The notes: generated by a model not told the origin, from the sequence alone. 35,052 nt of DNA from an uncultured Clostridia bacterium (GCA_944377485.1 CALWFB010000009.1:1-35052), one strand, 5' to 3'. Shown: positions 26,257 to 34,591, counted from the stretch's first letter. Program-made: numbers and translations.

Positions 26257-26876
26257 TCTTCCGCCGTTGCTAATTTAATTATAGATACTTCATAGGCTGT
26301 TTTTGTGACAGGCAAATCAGCACCCTCATAATGTTTGTTATATTCTCTACTTTGTATTCGCCCTTCAATTTCCAATTTAGTGCCAACTTGTAATTTGTTA
26401 ACAAATTGTGCATTTCTACCCCATGCTATACATGGAATATAATCTGATTTATCATAATTCCTGTTAACAGCCAGCAATATATCACAGATTTCACGTGAAA
26501 ATGGCGTTGTTCTATAAATGGGTGATTTACATATATAGCCACTAAGTTCAATTACATTTGAATTGGCACTATTATCCCATTCACATAATTCCCTACAAAA
26601 TACTGATAAAAGTAGTTTACTCTTTCCTTCTTCTAGTTTATTATAACTTCTAAACTGTCCTCGCAATGCAATCTTATCACCGACTTTTAATTGATTTTCG
26701 TCAATTAATTTGCTAGATATTGTGATTGGCAAAATATCATTTTGTCCGCTCAGTCTGGGTACTATCAGATTGAAAGAATAAAAATTTTCATCTAAAACTG
26801 TATGATTATATTTCGGAACATCTGCCACTTCACCTTGTAAATAAACCTTGTTGTTATTCAACATTTCATAACTCAT
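26241..26876 (-). CDS. Tandem OB-fold single-stranded-DNA-binding protein
   Basis: 211 residues. Two SSB-like OB domains are visible: residues 8-90 (KVYLQGEVADVPKYNH..., FYSFNLIVPRLSGQND, LKVGDKIALRGQFRSY) and 100-200 (VIELSGYICKSPIYRTTPFSREICDILLAVNRNY..., IPCIAWGRNAQFVNKLQVGTKLEIEGRIQSREYNKHYEG). Ordinary bacterial SSB has one OB domain and an acidic DDDIPF-like tail. This protein has two domains and no such tail, so it is more like clostridial primosomal/PriB-type duplications. Good AAGGAG site; 12 bases after the deacetylase gene. It probably binds single-stranded DNA during replication or uptake; its link to spore or capsid function is unknown. Confidence 0.75.
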   Translation of the reverse strand: MSYEMLNNNKVYLQGEVADVPKYNHTVLDENFYSFNLIVPRLSGQNDILPITISSKLIDENQLKVGDKIALRGQFRSYNKLEEGKSKLLLSVFCRELCEWDNSANSNVIELSGYICKSPIYRTTPFSREICDILLAVNRNYDKSDYIPCIAWGRNAQFVNKLQVGTKLEIEGRIQSREYNKHYEGADLPVTKTAYEVSIIKLATAEDKTAL

Positions 26877-26888
26877 TTGTTTTCTCCT

Positions 26889-27650
26889 TTAATTTTTTAT
26901 TTGCGTACCCTGTATGTTAATTGTGAAATTATCATAATATATTAGTTCCCCAACTGGCACGACTTGTGTTTCTTTGATTTTATAATATTCTAAAACCATT
27001 TTTAAGCCTTCAATTATGTTGTCAGAGTTGTTGTGAAATAATACAATACTTCCGTTTTGGGATTGTGCTGTCACTCTTCCAGCTATTTCGCTTGCACTAA
27101 GCCCTTTCCAATCTAAACTATCTACACTCCATTCGATGCAACTAATATCAAGACTATCACACACTTCTATTAGTGTATTATTATAATATCCATAAGGTGG
27201 TCTAAACAATTTGGGTCGATATCCCGTCAAATCTTGTATAAGTTTTATATTCGTTTCCAACTCTTCTTTAATCTTATTTTTACTCAACTTTGTCATATCT
27301 GGGTGAGTATTGGAATGAAGTCCAATCTCAAAACCATTATTATATATTTCTTTTACCATATCTGGATATTTTTCTATCCAAAAACCTACCAAGAAAAAGG
27401 TTGCCTTTATTCCATACGAATCACATATAAACATGATTTCTCTGGTCTTGTCCGCTCCCCATGCTGCATCAAAAGATATGGCAACTTTGTTCTCATCAGT
27501 CTGGACAGAATAAATAGGTAATTTTCTTTCTCCACCAAAATAGATTGCTCCTACTTCTACTCCGGCATAATTTAAAGAAAAAGCGGATAGAAAGATAAAA
27601 ATACCCAGAACTACAAACAAAGTTGCTTTTTTTATAAAGATTACTTTCAT
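26889..27650 (-). CDS. Polysaccharide deacetylase, PdaB-like sporulation enzyme
   Basis: 253 residues. An N-terminal signal-anchor helix is followed by a NodB (CE4) domain: motif 1 SFDAAWG near residue 60, motif 2 HSNTH near 110-114, motif 3 RPPYG near 149, and a C-terminal LFHNN near 204. The second Asp of the usual TFDDG is replaced by Ala, as in the PdaB family, so metal binding may be altered. PdaB acts on spore cortex or forespore envelope peptidoglycan. The gene lies close to sigG and spoIIGA-sigE, which fits. No clear ribosome site. A SigE-like -35 (27698-27705) is present, with a poor -10. Confidence 0.8.
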   Translation of the reverse strand: MKVIFIKKATLFVVLGIFIFLSAFSLNYAGVEVGAIYFGGERKLPIYSVQTDENKVAISFDAAWGADKTREIMFICDSYGIKATFFLVGFWIEKYPDMVKEIYNNGFEIGLHSNTHPDMTKLSKNKIKEELETNIKLIQDLTGYRPKLFRPPYGYYNNTLIEVCDSLDISCIEWSVDSLDWKGLSASEIAGRVTAQSQNGSIVLFHNNSDNIIEGLKMVLEYYKIKETQVVPVGELIYYDNFTINIQGTQIKN

Positions 27651-27676
27651 AGATATCTACCGTCCTATCCTAACAC

Positions 27677-27705
27677 TATTAATGATATAAACAAAGCAAA
27701 TATGA
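27677..27705 (-). promoter_or_regulatory. Possible SigE-type promoter of the pda gene
   Basis: Minus strand TCATATTT (27698-27705) fits the SigE -35, but the candidate -10 (CATTAATA at 27677-27684, 13-base spacer) matches CATACAAT at only about half the positions. Confidence 0.25.
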
Positions 27706-27730
27706 CAAATAATTAAAACAAAATTTATAG

Positions 27731-27773
27731 AAAAAAAAGAAATAAGGTAATATAATGTCGAAAACCTTATTTC
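27731..27773 (-). terminator. Terminator after zinc-ribbon gene
   Basis: Ten-base stem GAAATAAGGT/ACCTTATTTC around a 15-base loop, followed on the minus strand by an eight-T run; it overlaps the gene's last codons. Confidence 0.8.
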
Positions 27774-28102
27774 TTCTTTCTTTTAGCACCACAGTATGGA
27801 CATTCGCTTTTGTTTTCAGGAATCATTCCTCCACAATATTCACAATACAATTCTTCTTTTTTATCACGTTCATGATTTTGCTGAACATTAGAAGAGACTG
27901 TATTAACTGGATTTGTATATGTACTTGAATTTTTATGTTTGCGGATAGCTATTACGATTACACTCACAATAATTATGATAAAAGCCAAAGCGAAAATTAT
28001 AAAAAACGATGTTGTAGGTGGATTGATTCCATCATCAAACATATCATCTACATCAAAATCCAAATCTAAAAATATACTTAAAATACTTAACAAATTAATC
28101 AT
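27767..28102 (-). CDS. Membrane-anchored zinc-ribbon protein
   Basis: 111 residues. A short acidic N-terminal part is followed by a membrane helix (about 32-54), a polar linker, and a C-terminal zinc ribbon (CEYCGG...CPYCGA, residues 86-105), with a basic KRKKK end. Such proteins are common in Firmicutes and of unknown function; the ribbon lies in the cytoplasm if the helix is a signal anchor. It has its own strong promoter and terminator, hence is monocistronic. Confidence 0.75.
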   Translation of the reverse strand: MINLLSILSIFLDLDFDVDDMFDDGINPPTTSFFIIFALAFIIIIVSVIVIAIRKHKNSSTYTNPVNTVSSNVQQNHERDKKEELYCEYCGGMIPENKSECPYCGAKRKKK

Positions 28103-28116
28103 AATATTCTTTATTA

Positions 28117-28145
28117 ATATTACGCAAAATTTGTCAATTTGTCAA
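28117..28145 (-). promoter_or_regulatory. Sigma-A promoter with tandem TTGTCAAT boxes
   Basis: -35 TTGACA (28140-28145), 17-base spacer, -10 TAATAT (28117-28122), then 14 bases to the ATG and no good ribosome site. The plus strand shows two tandem TTGTCAAT units overlapping the -35 region (28131-28146), which resemble Spo0A boxes but may be a chance effect of two overlapping -35 hexamers. Confidence 0.55.
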
Positions 28146-28227
28146 TAATTTTGTAGTATGTTATGTTTATTAGTTAAAATCTTAAATTGCCTTAATTAAA
28201 AATGTTATTATAATATATTTCATTAAA

Positions 28228-28262
28228 AAACAAAAAAGATATATGTTTAATATATCTTTTTC
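28228..28262 (-). terminator. Terminator of sigG
   Basis: Minus strand stem AAAAAGATATAT/ATATATCTTTTT around a short TAAAC loop, followed by a T-rich tail, just after the sigG stop codon. Confidence 0.75.
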
Positions 28263-28265
28263 TAA

Positions 28266-29036
28266 CTATAAACTTTTCTTTATATGAGCCAGTGCATTTT
28301 TTTCAAGTCTACTGACTTGTGCTTGTGAAATTCCCACACTATCGCTAACTTCCATCTGCGTTTTTCCTATAAAATACCTTAAATTTAAAATTTCTCTTTC
28401 ACGTTCATCTAACTGTTTGATTGCATCAAGCAAATCTGTATGGTCTATCCATTTCTCAACAGAATGTTCTGTATCTGCAATATGCTCGTCCAACCGCATT
28501 TCTTCATCTCCCTCATTGAAAAAAGATTCATCAAGAGACATAGGTGTAGATATTGCATCAATTGCATCATAAACTTCTCGTATTGTTATATTTAGGTCGT
28601 TAGCCACTTCTTCCAGACCAACCTCATCACCTCGTCCTGATTGCAATTTTTCTTTACTTTTCAAAACCATATATGCTGTATCACGCAGACTTCTGCTAAC
28701 TCTCATAGCACTTGAATCTCTCAAAAAACGCTTAATTTCTCCTATTATCATAGGAACAGCATAAGTAGAAAATTGCACATTTAATGAAATATCAAAGTTA
28801 TCAATCGCTTTCAATAATCCCACACAGCCTACTTGAAAAATATCGTCCATATTTTCTTTGCAAGATACAAAGCGTTGTGCGACAGACAAAACAAGACGCA
28901 TATTGCAATAGATATAATAATCTTTTGCCCCTTCGTCTCCTGCTTTAATTTTTCTTAGCAAATTTTCACTCTCTTCTCTTGTGATTTTAGGTAAAGTGCT
29001 AGTGTCTATTCCACAGATATAAACTCGTCTTGCCAT
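28266..29036 (-). CDS. sigG: RNA polymerase sporulation sigma factor G
   Basis: 256 residues from the ATG at 29036, because AGGTG lies 5 bases before it; the GTG at 29042 overlaps that site. It matches SigG along its length: N-terminal ICGIDTSTLPKIT (the SigG gatekeeper region), region 2 NMRLVLSVAQRF...DDIFQVGCVGLLKAIDNFD...FSTYAVPMIIGEIKRFLRD, SRSLRDTAY, and region 4 GKTQMEVSDSVGISQAQVSRLEK. SigG drives late forespore transcription after engulfment. In most Firmicutes it lies directly downstream of sigE on the same strand; here it is divergent from spoIIGA-sigE. Confidence 0.95.
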   Translation of the reverse strand: MARRVYICGIDTSTLPKITREESENLLRKIKAGDEGAKDYYIYCNMRLVLSVAQRFVSCKENMDDIFQVGCVGLLKAIDNFDISLNVQFSTYAVPMIIGEIKRFLRDSSAMRVSRSLRDTAYMVLKSKEKLQSGRGDEVGLEEVANDLNITIREVYDAIDAISTPMSLDESFFNEGDEEMRLDEHIADTEHSVEKWIDHTDLLDAIKQLDEREREILNLRYFIGKTQMEVSDSVGISQAQVSRLEKNALAHIKKSL

Positions 29037-29069
29037 ATTCACCTCGATATTATTGTGTCATATTGAAAA

Positions 29070-29079
29070 ATTTTTATCC
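29070..29079 (-). promoter_or_regulatory. Possible SigF/SigG-type -10 of sigG
   Basis: GGATAAAAAT on the minus strand resembles the forespore -10 (GGnnAnAnT); a weak GCAAA -35 lies about 13 bases upstream, slightly too close. Expected for sigG, but the match is modest. Confidence 0.3.
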
Positions 29080-29112
29080 GTGAATTGTGAAATTTGCTAA
29101 AAAAAACTAATA

Positions 29113-29119
29113 ATCGACA
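29113..29119 (-). promoter_or_regulatory. Possible Spo0A box upstream of spoIIGA
   Basis: Minus strand TGTCGAT differs from the 0A-box TGTCGAA at one base and lies about 65 bases before the predicted spoIIGA start. Spo0A activates the spoIIG operon in Bacillus, where the promoter also has an unusual -35 spacing. Confidence 0.3.
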
Positions 29120-29172
29120 TCAAAACTAAAACAACACAATATTTTTCTTTATAAAACAAAATTAATTTATTG

Positions 29173-29178
29173 TATACT
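29173..29178 (+). promoter_or_regulatory. -10 of spoIIGA-sigE operon
   Basis: TATACT with exactly 6 bases to the ATG at 29185. No TTGACA-like -35 is found at 16-22 bases, which fits an activator-dependent promoter. Confidence 0.5.
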
Positions 29179-29184
29179 TTCACT

Positions 29185-29991
29185 ATGACAATTTATATAG
29201 AAAGTTTTTTAATACAAAATATATTAATAAATTTTTGTTTAGTTCGCTTAGTATATATAACATTAAAATCAAAAAGTAGTTTTTTTAGACAGCTCTGTGC
29301 ATCTATCTTAGGCGCTGGTTTTAGCGTCATATCAGCAATTTATTTATCAAACCAAATTATTTTGAATATAATTAAATTCTCATGTGCAATAATAATGCTA
29401 ATTGTTGCTTTCAAATTGAGCAAAAAACAATTCATTTTTAGTTTTATTTTATTATTTTTGTATACATATGCACTAGGTGGTGGCATAATGAATTTAACCT
29501 CTACGACATATTATACATCATTTGGTGTTATAAGCAGTAGTAAACTTTCCCTTGAATTAATTACTATTATTGCAATTATAATTACTTATGTTTACGAATT
29601 GGTGGCAAAACATATTAAATTTAAATTAAAAACTAACAATTTAATCTATCCAATCACGCTCTCCTTTAATCAAAAAGAAATAACAATCAATGCTTATTTA
29701 GATACTGGAAATTTTTTAAACATCAATGGAGAGCCAATAATTATAGTAGATATTGAAACTTATTTAAAACTAGCTAACAAAAATTTAATTGATTACTATC
29801 TATCAAAAGGTGAAGAAATTTCTACTGGCACAGTTAACGGAAAAAATAATTTAAAGTTGTTTAAAATAGATAAAATAGAAATTAAACTAAAAAAAGAGAA
29901 AAAAACTTACATAAATCATTATATTGCTGTCAGCTCAAACAAATTTACAGATTCAAATTACCATGCATTATTATCCCCACTAAATTTATAA
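29185..29991 (+). CDS. spoIIGA: Sporulation sigma-E factor processing peptidase SpoIIGA
   Basis: 268 residues from the ATG at 29185; a TTG at 29170 lies upstream of the likely transcription start. Five predicted membrane helices fill the N-terminal 150 residues. The C-terminal aspartic-protease-like domain has the catalytic motif LDTGN (Asp near residue 173), matching family U4. It sits in the asymmetric septum and removes the pro-sequence of SigE when signalled by the forespore protein SpoIIR. It lies 10 bases before sigE, the classic spoIIG order. Confidence 0.92.
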   Translation: MTIYIESFLIQNILINFCLVRLVYITLKSKSSFFRQLCASILGAGFSVISAIYLSNQIILNIIKFSCAIIMLIVAFKLSKKQFIFSFILLFLYTYALGGGIMNLTSTTYYTSFGVISSSKLSLELITIIAIIITYVYELVAKHIKFKLKTNNLIYPITLSFNQKEITINAYLDTGNFLNINGEPIIIVDIETYLKLANKNLIDYYLSKGEEISTGTVNGKNNLKLFKIDKIEIKLKKEKKTYINHYIAVSSNKFTDSNYHALLSPLNL

Positions 29992-30001
29992 GGAGAATAT
30001 T

Positions 30002-30721
30002 ATGAAATTTTTTAAAATGATTAAGAACTTTTTCATTCGTCTATTTAGACGCAATTTTCTAAATATTGAAAATATTGTTAACTACATTTTTAGCACTGAG
30101 AGTCTACCCGAACCTCTTGACAATGACAAAGAATTTGAATTAGTGAAAGCATTCCAAGAACAAAATGACATCAGTGCAAAATCTGAGTTAATCGAACACA
30201 ATTTACGCCTTGTTATGTATATAGCCAAGCGATTTGAAAATAAAAAATTAGACATGCAAGATTTGGTCTCGGTGGGTTCTATCGGCTTAATCAAAGCGGT
30301 TGATAGTTATAAGCCAGACAAAAATATTAAACTTGCAACATATGCCAGTAGATGTATAGAAAATGAAATATTGATGTATCTAAGAAAAGTAAATAAAAGT
30401 TTGAACGACCTAAGTCTTGATGACACACTTGTAAATGATGATGAAGGAAACAATTTAACCTTAGGTGAAATAATTCCTGATAACAAAATTGCCTATGAAG
30501 AAATTGAACTAAAAGACCAAAAATCGTACTTAATACAATCAATTAGTAAACTGAGTGATAGAGAAAAATTAATAATGAGTATGCGCTATGGTTTAAATGG
30601 TTATGAAGAATTGACACAAAAAGAGGTTGCAGATTATATGAATATATCTCAAAGTTATATATCACGACTTGAAAAGAAAATATTACATAAACTCAAACGT
30701 GAAATGCAAAAAAATATGTAA
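30002..30721 (+). CDS. sigE: RNA polymerase sporulation sigma factor E
   Basis: 239 residues; AAGGAGAAT precedes the ATG. The first 25-30 residues are a basic, amphipathic pro-sequence (MKFFKMIKNFFIRLFRRNF), removed by SpoIIGA. Region 2 (NLRLVMYIAKRFENKKLDMQDLVSVGSIGLIKAVDSY...LATYASRCIENEILMYLR) and region 4 (TQKEVADYMNISQSYISRLEKKI) match SigE nearly word for word. SigE drives early mother-cell transcription. Ends at a strong terminator. Confidence 0.95.
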   Translation: MKFFKMIKNFFIRLFRRNFLNIENIVNYIFSTESLPEPLDNDKEFELVKAFQEQNDISAKSELIEHNLRLVMYIAKRFENKKLDMQDLVSVGSIGLIKAVDSYKPDKNIKLATYASRCIENEILMYLRKVNKSLNDLSLDDTLVNDDEGNNLTLGEIIPDNKIAYEEIELKDQKSYLIQSISKLSDREKLIMSMRYGLNGYEELTQKEVADYMNISQSYISRLEKKILHKLKREMQKNM

Positions 30722-30750
30722 AAAAAGAGATAAATATCTCTTTTTTTATA
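30721..30750. terminator. Bidirectional terminator after sigE
   Basis: Stem AAAAAGAGAT/ATCTCTTTTT around AAAT, with A-runs and T-runs on both sides; it serves sigE (+) and the LRR protein gene (-). Confidence 0.9.
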
Positions 30751-30772
30751 GTCAATATTCAAATTAAGCATA

Positions 30773-33409
30773 TTATGGACGGATTAAATTGTTTTCATCA
30801 TATAAAATAAATTGTTCTTCTACGCTATCTCCAAAATAATTTAAATTCTCATTTCCAAATTTACCAAAATCTAATGGAATGAGAATGTCGTCCCCTATTC
30901 TTTTTCTACAATGTTGTTGAAACATTTCAACTAAATCATTCGAACTTTTTCCTATTGTTATTTCTTTTAGAGTATTAGTTGGATTTTCCTTATTGTAATA
31001 TGAAACAAAATCTTTCATTCCTCGAATAAATGCATCAAATAATTTTTCTCGTAATGCTTTATTTAATTCTATATCTCTTACTTTGATTGTATTAAATATA
31101 CCATATCTTTCGTTGCGGTTTATATAAAAAGTAGCCTTAGCAATATATCCCAAATCAACAAATTTGCCATTCTCCAATTTTACCCTAGCTCTAATAGCCA
31201 TATTTTGAACATCATTATTCATTATGCTTGCTCTCATTATTCCATAGCCAACACCATTAAGATGTGCACAACCTTGTTGCAATACTTTACTGATAATAAA
31301 GTTTATCGGATTGTCCCTATCTAACCAATCGTAAGAAAATTCCACTTCACCTTTTGTCAATTCTTTTTGATAAACACTAGCACTAATAAACTTAATTAGT
31401 AGATTTTCTTTGTCTATATTTTGTTCAATTGATTTGATATTCAAATCATCTGTACCATCATCAAGTTCTTTTAAATGAAAGGACAAAATACTATTTGGTA
31501 TGTCGTTATTTATTCTTTCTGCATCAATTGATACAGCATTATCAAAGTCTATTTGTTTAGAATGATATGGAGATAACATTTTTGCAATCAACCTAGTATG
31601 TTCATCAACAATTCCAGTGAATTTGTTTTCATTAAAATAATCTTTAAACTTATCTACTGTCGCTTTTAACTGTCTTTGCTCACCCTTGTTTGTGGTATGA
31701 GTTGATTGCACCTCATCAAAGTGATTATAACATTTTACAATAAAGCCCGAATTAGCCTTCTCTTCAAGCATCAATTTATCAAAGTTTTCCAAAAAGAAGA
31801 TAGTAAAGTCTTGATTAAAGCCATTAACATCCATTTCAAAAAACAATTTTCTAGATTTCTTTAAATCAAATTTGTTTTTCACTATCTGCTCTTTTAAAAA
31901 CTCTGTCACTATTTGAGAATAATTAAGCATTTTTTCTTTCATTATTCCATCTGCTGTTTTATTTCTAAACAAATTTTGTGGTAAAAATCCACCAAGATTA
32001 AAATAAAATTTTAAAAATTGATTTTTATTAGCATCATCTAATCCTTGAAAATCAATTGTATTGTAAAAAGTTAAATTATGCTTATCTAAAAATTCTTCAA
32101 ATTTTTCACCCTCTTGCCATAAAAATGAATATAAAGTTTTATAAATATAAAAGGTTTTGTCATTTTTAATATCTTTTAAAATTTTGTCTTTTTTATCCCA
32201 AAATTTTATTAATAATTCTTTAATTTCTTTACTTTTATTATCAAGCTTTACATATTCACAATTTGAAGCTTCCAAATTTTTAGCAAGTATAAATTTATTT
32301 TCATCTTTTATTATATATTTAATGTCATTATTGGTTCCAATTGCATTATGCGCTATTGCTTTGAAGCCTTCAAATATTACTAATCTTTCAATGTTTGGAC
32401 AATTGTCAAATGCTAATTCTCCTAATGACTCTAAGTTTTTTGATAAAATTACATTTGATAACATTCTATTATTTGCGAATGCAAAATTTCCAATACTGCT
32501 AATAGAATCTGGCAAAACTAGTTCTAATAAATAAGCATCATTAAATGCATTGTCCTTTATACTTTTTATTGAATTTGGAATATCAATTTCAAACAAACCT
32601 AAACAACCGCTAAATTGAGAATCCTCAATAGTTTGAACCTTCGATGGGATGTTAATCTTCGATAAAAATGAACAATTTGCAAAAGCTCCTTCACCAATCG
32701 ATTCAACATGTTCTTTCAAATCGAACTCCCTTATCTTCATACACGATTCAAATGTATGATTTCCTATTGATAACAAAGTGTCTGGTAATTTACAATCTTC
32801 TAATTCGAAACAAGAATAAAATGCGTAATCTCCAAGTCTAAAAACACCATTTTTTAAATCAATTTTCTTTAAACTTGTACACTGCGCAAAAGCATATTTG
32901 TTAATTATACGCATTGAATTTGGCAAATCAACTTTTTCAAGAGATATGCACGAAGCAAAAGCGGAATTTTCTATTTTATAAACTTTGTTAGGAACTGATA
33001 CTTGTTTTAATTTTACACACTGGTTGAATAGATAACTTTCTATAACGGTGATATCTTTTGGTAGTTTAATTTTTTCTAAATTTATGCAGTTATCAAATGC
33101 CCCATCAGCTAAAATCTCAATACTGTCAGGCAAATCAACACTTCTAATAGAATGACAATTAGAAAAAGCGTATTGAAAAATGGATTTTAAATTCGTTGAA
33201 AATTTGACTTTTTTCAAAGCAACACATGAATGAAATGCATATTCTCCTATTGTTTCCACTCCGTCATGCATTATTAATTCTTCAAGAATTGTATTACAAT
33301 TTGAAAAACAATTCTTTCCAATTTCACTCACAAATTTAGGGACTACAAATTTCCCATCTACAATATCTTCATTATCTACTCTAACTAAAATATTATCTCT
33401 AATTTTCAT
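30773..33409 (-). CDS. Cytoplasmic BspA-type LRR protein with large C-terminal domain
   Basis: 878 residues with no signal peptide. Residues 15-375 hold about 14 LRR_5 (BspA/TpLRR-type) repeats of roughly 23 residues with the pattern IGxxAFxxCxxLxxVxLPxxL, e.g. FSNCNTI, FASCISL, FAQCTSL. Residues 400-878 form a mixed alpha/beta region not recognised, with a KGEQRQLKATVDKF helix and a beta-rich end. BspA-like proteins are usually secreted adhesins; this one appears intracellular, which suggests a scaffold or sensor role. It has a consensus sigma-A promoter but no ribosome site, 14 bases from -10 to ATG. Confidence 0.8.
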   Translation of the reverse strand: MKIRDNILVRVDNEDIVDGKFVVPKFVSEIGKNCFSNCNTILEELIMHDGVETIGEYAFHSCVALKKVKFSTNLKSIFQYAFSNCHSIRSVDLPDSIEILADGAFDNCINLEKIKLPKDITVIESYLFNQCVKLKQVSVPNKVYKIENSAFASCISLEKVDLPNSMRIINKYAFAQCTSLKKIDLKNGVFRLGDYAFYSCFELEDCKLPDTLLSIGNHTFESCMKIREFDLKEHVESIGEGAFANCSFLSKINIPSKVQTIEDSQFSGCLGLFEIDIPNSIKSIKDNAFNDAYLLELVLPDSISSIGNFAFANNRMLSNVILSKNLESLGELAFDNCPNIERLVIFEGFKAIAHNAIGTNNDIKYIIKDENKFILAKNLEASNCEYVKLDNKSKEIKELLIKFWDKKDKILKDIKNDKTFYIYKTLYSFLWQEGEKFEEFLDKHNLTFYNTIDFQGLDDANKNQFLKFYFNLGGFLPQNLFRNKTADGIMKEKMLNYSQIVTEFLKEQIVKNKFDLKKSRKLFFEMDVNGFNQDFTIFFLENFDKLMLEEKANSGFIVKCYNHFDEVQSTHTTNKGEQRQLKATVDKFKDYFNENKFTGIVDEHTRLIAKMLSPYHSKQIDFDNAVSIDAERINNDIPNSILSFHLKELDDGTDDLNIKSIEQNIDKENLLIKFISASVYQKELTKGEVEFSYDWLDRDNPINFIISKVLQQGCAHLNGVGYGIMRASIMNNDVQNMAIRARVKLENGKFVDLGYIAKATFYINRNERYGIFNTIKVRDIELNKALREKLFDAFIRGMKDFVSYYNKENPTNTLKEITIGKSSNDLVEMFQQHCRKRIGDDILIPLDFGKFGNENLNYFGDSVEEQFILYDENNLIRP

Positions 33410-33423
33410 AATAATTTAATCAG

Positions 33424-33452
33424 ATTATATCAGCAAGCAATAAAAACGTCAA
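33424..33452 (-). promoter_or_regulatory. Sigma-A promoter of the LRR protein gene
   Basis: -35 TTGACG (33447-33452), 17-base spacer, -10 TATAAT (33424-33429); only 14 bases separate -10 and ATG, so the leader is about 8 bases without a Shine-Dalgarno site. Confidence 0.85.
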
Positions 33453-33495
33453 TATGGAAATTAAAATTAAATAAAAAATCAGTCCTAAAACTGAT

Positions 33496-33945
33496 TTATA
33501 TTTTATTTAAGTTTAATTCGATTTCAACTTTTTCAAGCAGAACATCCGTCCATGCAATCTCTTGATTATCTAATTTTGATTTAATTTCTGCTTCTGTTCG
33601 CAAATTATCAAGCAATTCTTTACCACCCAATTTTTCTATAATATATAATATCTGCTGCTGATTATTATTTTGATTTTTGCTTTTCAATAAATCAAGCATT
33701 AAATATACAGATAATAATGTAGAATACGTTTCTATCTTCTGATTGCTTTTAACGTGATTTAAAATTCTAAAACCGTCCTGATTTCTATTTTCGTATGCAT
33801 ATTGAGCTATTTCAATCGCATTCATTTTAGAAACATTAATATTTGTTCCGTCATCAAATTCAAAAATGTGTTCAACAGCTTCATTATCCATATTAAGATT
33901 TTCATCAAATCCTCTTGTTATTATTCTTTTAATTAATTTAGTCAT
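33496..33945 (-). CDS. Protein of unknown function
   Basis: 149 residues, GAGGTAAGG before the ATG. Mostly helical after an N-terminal beta-hairpin (AVEHIFEFDDGTNINVSKMNAIEIAQYAYENRN). No membrane segment, signal or known motif. It follows the 194-residue gene by 27 bases and is probably co-transcribed with it. Confidence 0.65.
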   Translation of the reverse strand: MTKLIKRIITRGFDENLNMDNEAVEHIFEFDDGTNINVSKMNAIEIAQYAYENRNQDGFRILNHVKSNQKIETYSTLLSVYLMLDLLKSKNQNNNQQQILYIIEKLGGKELLDNLRTEAEIKSKLDNQEIAWTDVLLEKVEIELNLNKI

Positions 33946-33972
33946 GCCCTTACCTCAATTTAACTATGTTCT

Positions 33973-34557
33973 TTATTCTACACTAGATTTGATACTATTA
34001 CTAGCATTTTTATCATCTAAATCATGTGTACTTTTATTTTTTTCTAAGTCTACATTATGCCTTTGTTCAATTAATTGTTGTTTGCAAAAATCAACTAAAC
34101 TTTTTTGAGTGTCGAATTTCTCCAAATATTTAATCAATAATTCTAATTTTGAAACTGACAACTTAAATTTTTCAAAATTTTCTTTGAAATAATAAAAATC
34201 AATTGCATCGGTAAAATTTATATCCTCTCCTGTAATGTCTGACATACGCACAAATTTGCCATTATATACACAAGATGTTTTTTCCATATATTCAATAGCA
34301 GATTTTATCTTTGCTTCTGTCATTTCTTGTGGACCAATAAAACCATGTAATGGAAGCCTAGTATTCAAACAAGAATTAAAAAACTTATTCAACACACCTG
34401 AATACTTTGTTATCTCCAATTCATCTGACGAACAATATATGCTATGTCTATTCTTATTGTTTACTATGATTTGGTCAAAATTTTGACCCTGTTCAACACT
34501 TATCAAATCATTTTCGGTCGCTTTCCAAATCAACATCTCAGCCCAAAATGGTGTCAT
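33973..34557 (-). CDS. Protein of unknown function
   Basis: 194 residues from the ATG at 34557, which has GGGAGAAAAT before it. The ATG at 34587 is ruled out: it lies only 4 bases after the -10, so it would not be in the transcript. Helical, with a charged, low-complexity C-terminal tail (about 155-194, Asp/Asn/Lys/Ser). No domain recognised, cytoplasmic. First gene of a two-gene unit. Confidence 0.7.
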   Translation of the reverse strand: MTPFWAEMLIWKATENDLISVEQGQNFDQIIVNNKNRHSIYCSSDELEITKYSGVLNKFFNSCLNTRLPLHGFIGPQEMTEAKIKSAIEYMEKTSCVYNGKFVRMSDITGEDINFTDAIDFYYFKENFEKFKLSVSKLELLIKYLEKFDTQKSLVDFCKQQLIEQRHNVDLEKNKSTHDLDDKNASNSIKSSVE

Positions 34558-34591
34558 TAATTTTCTCCCAAACAATTTTAAATACATTTGA

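Noticed and set aside
34558..34587. Ten-residue N-terminal extension of the 194-residue protein
   Set aside because: The upstream ATG lies 4 bases after the -10 box, before the expected transcription start.
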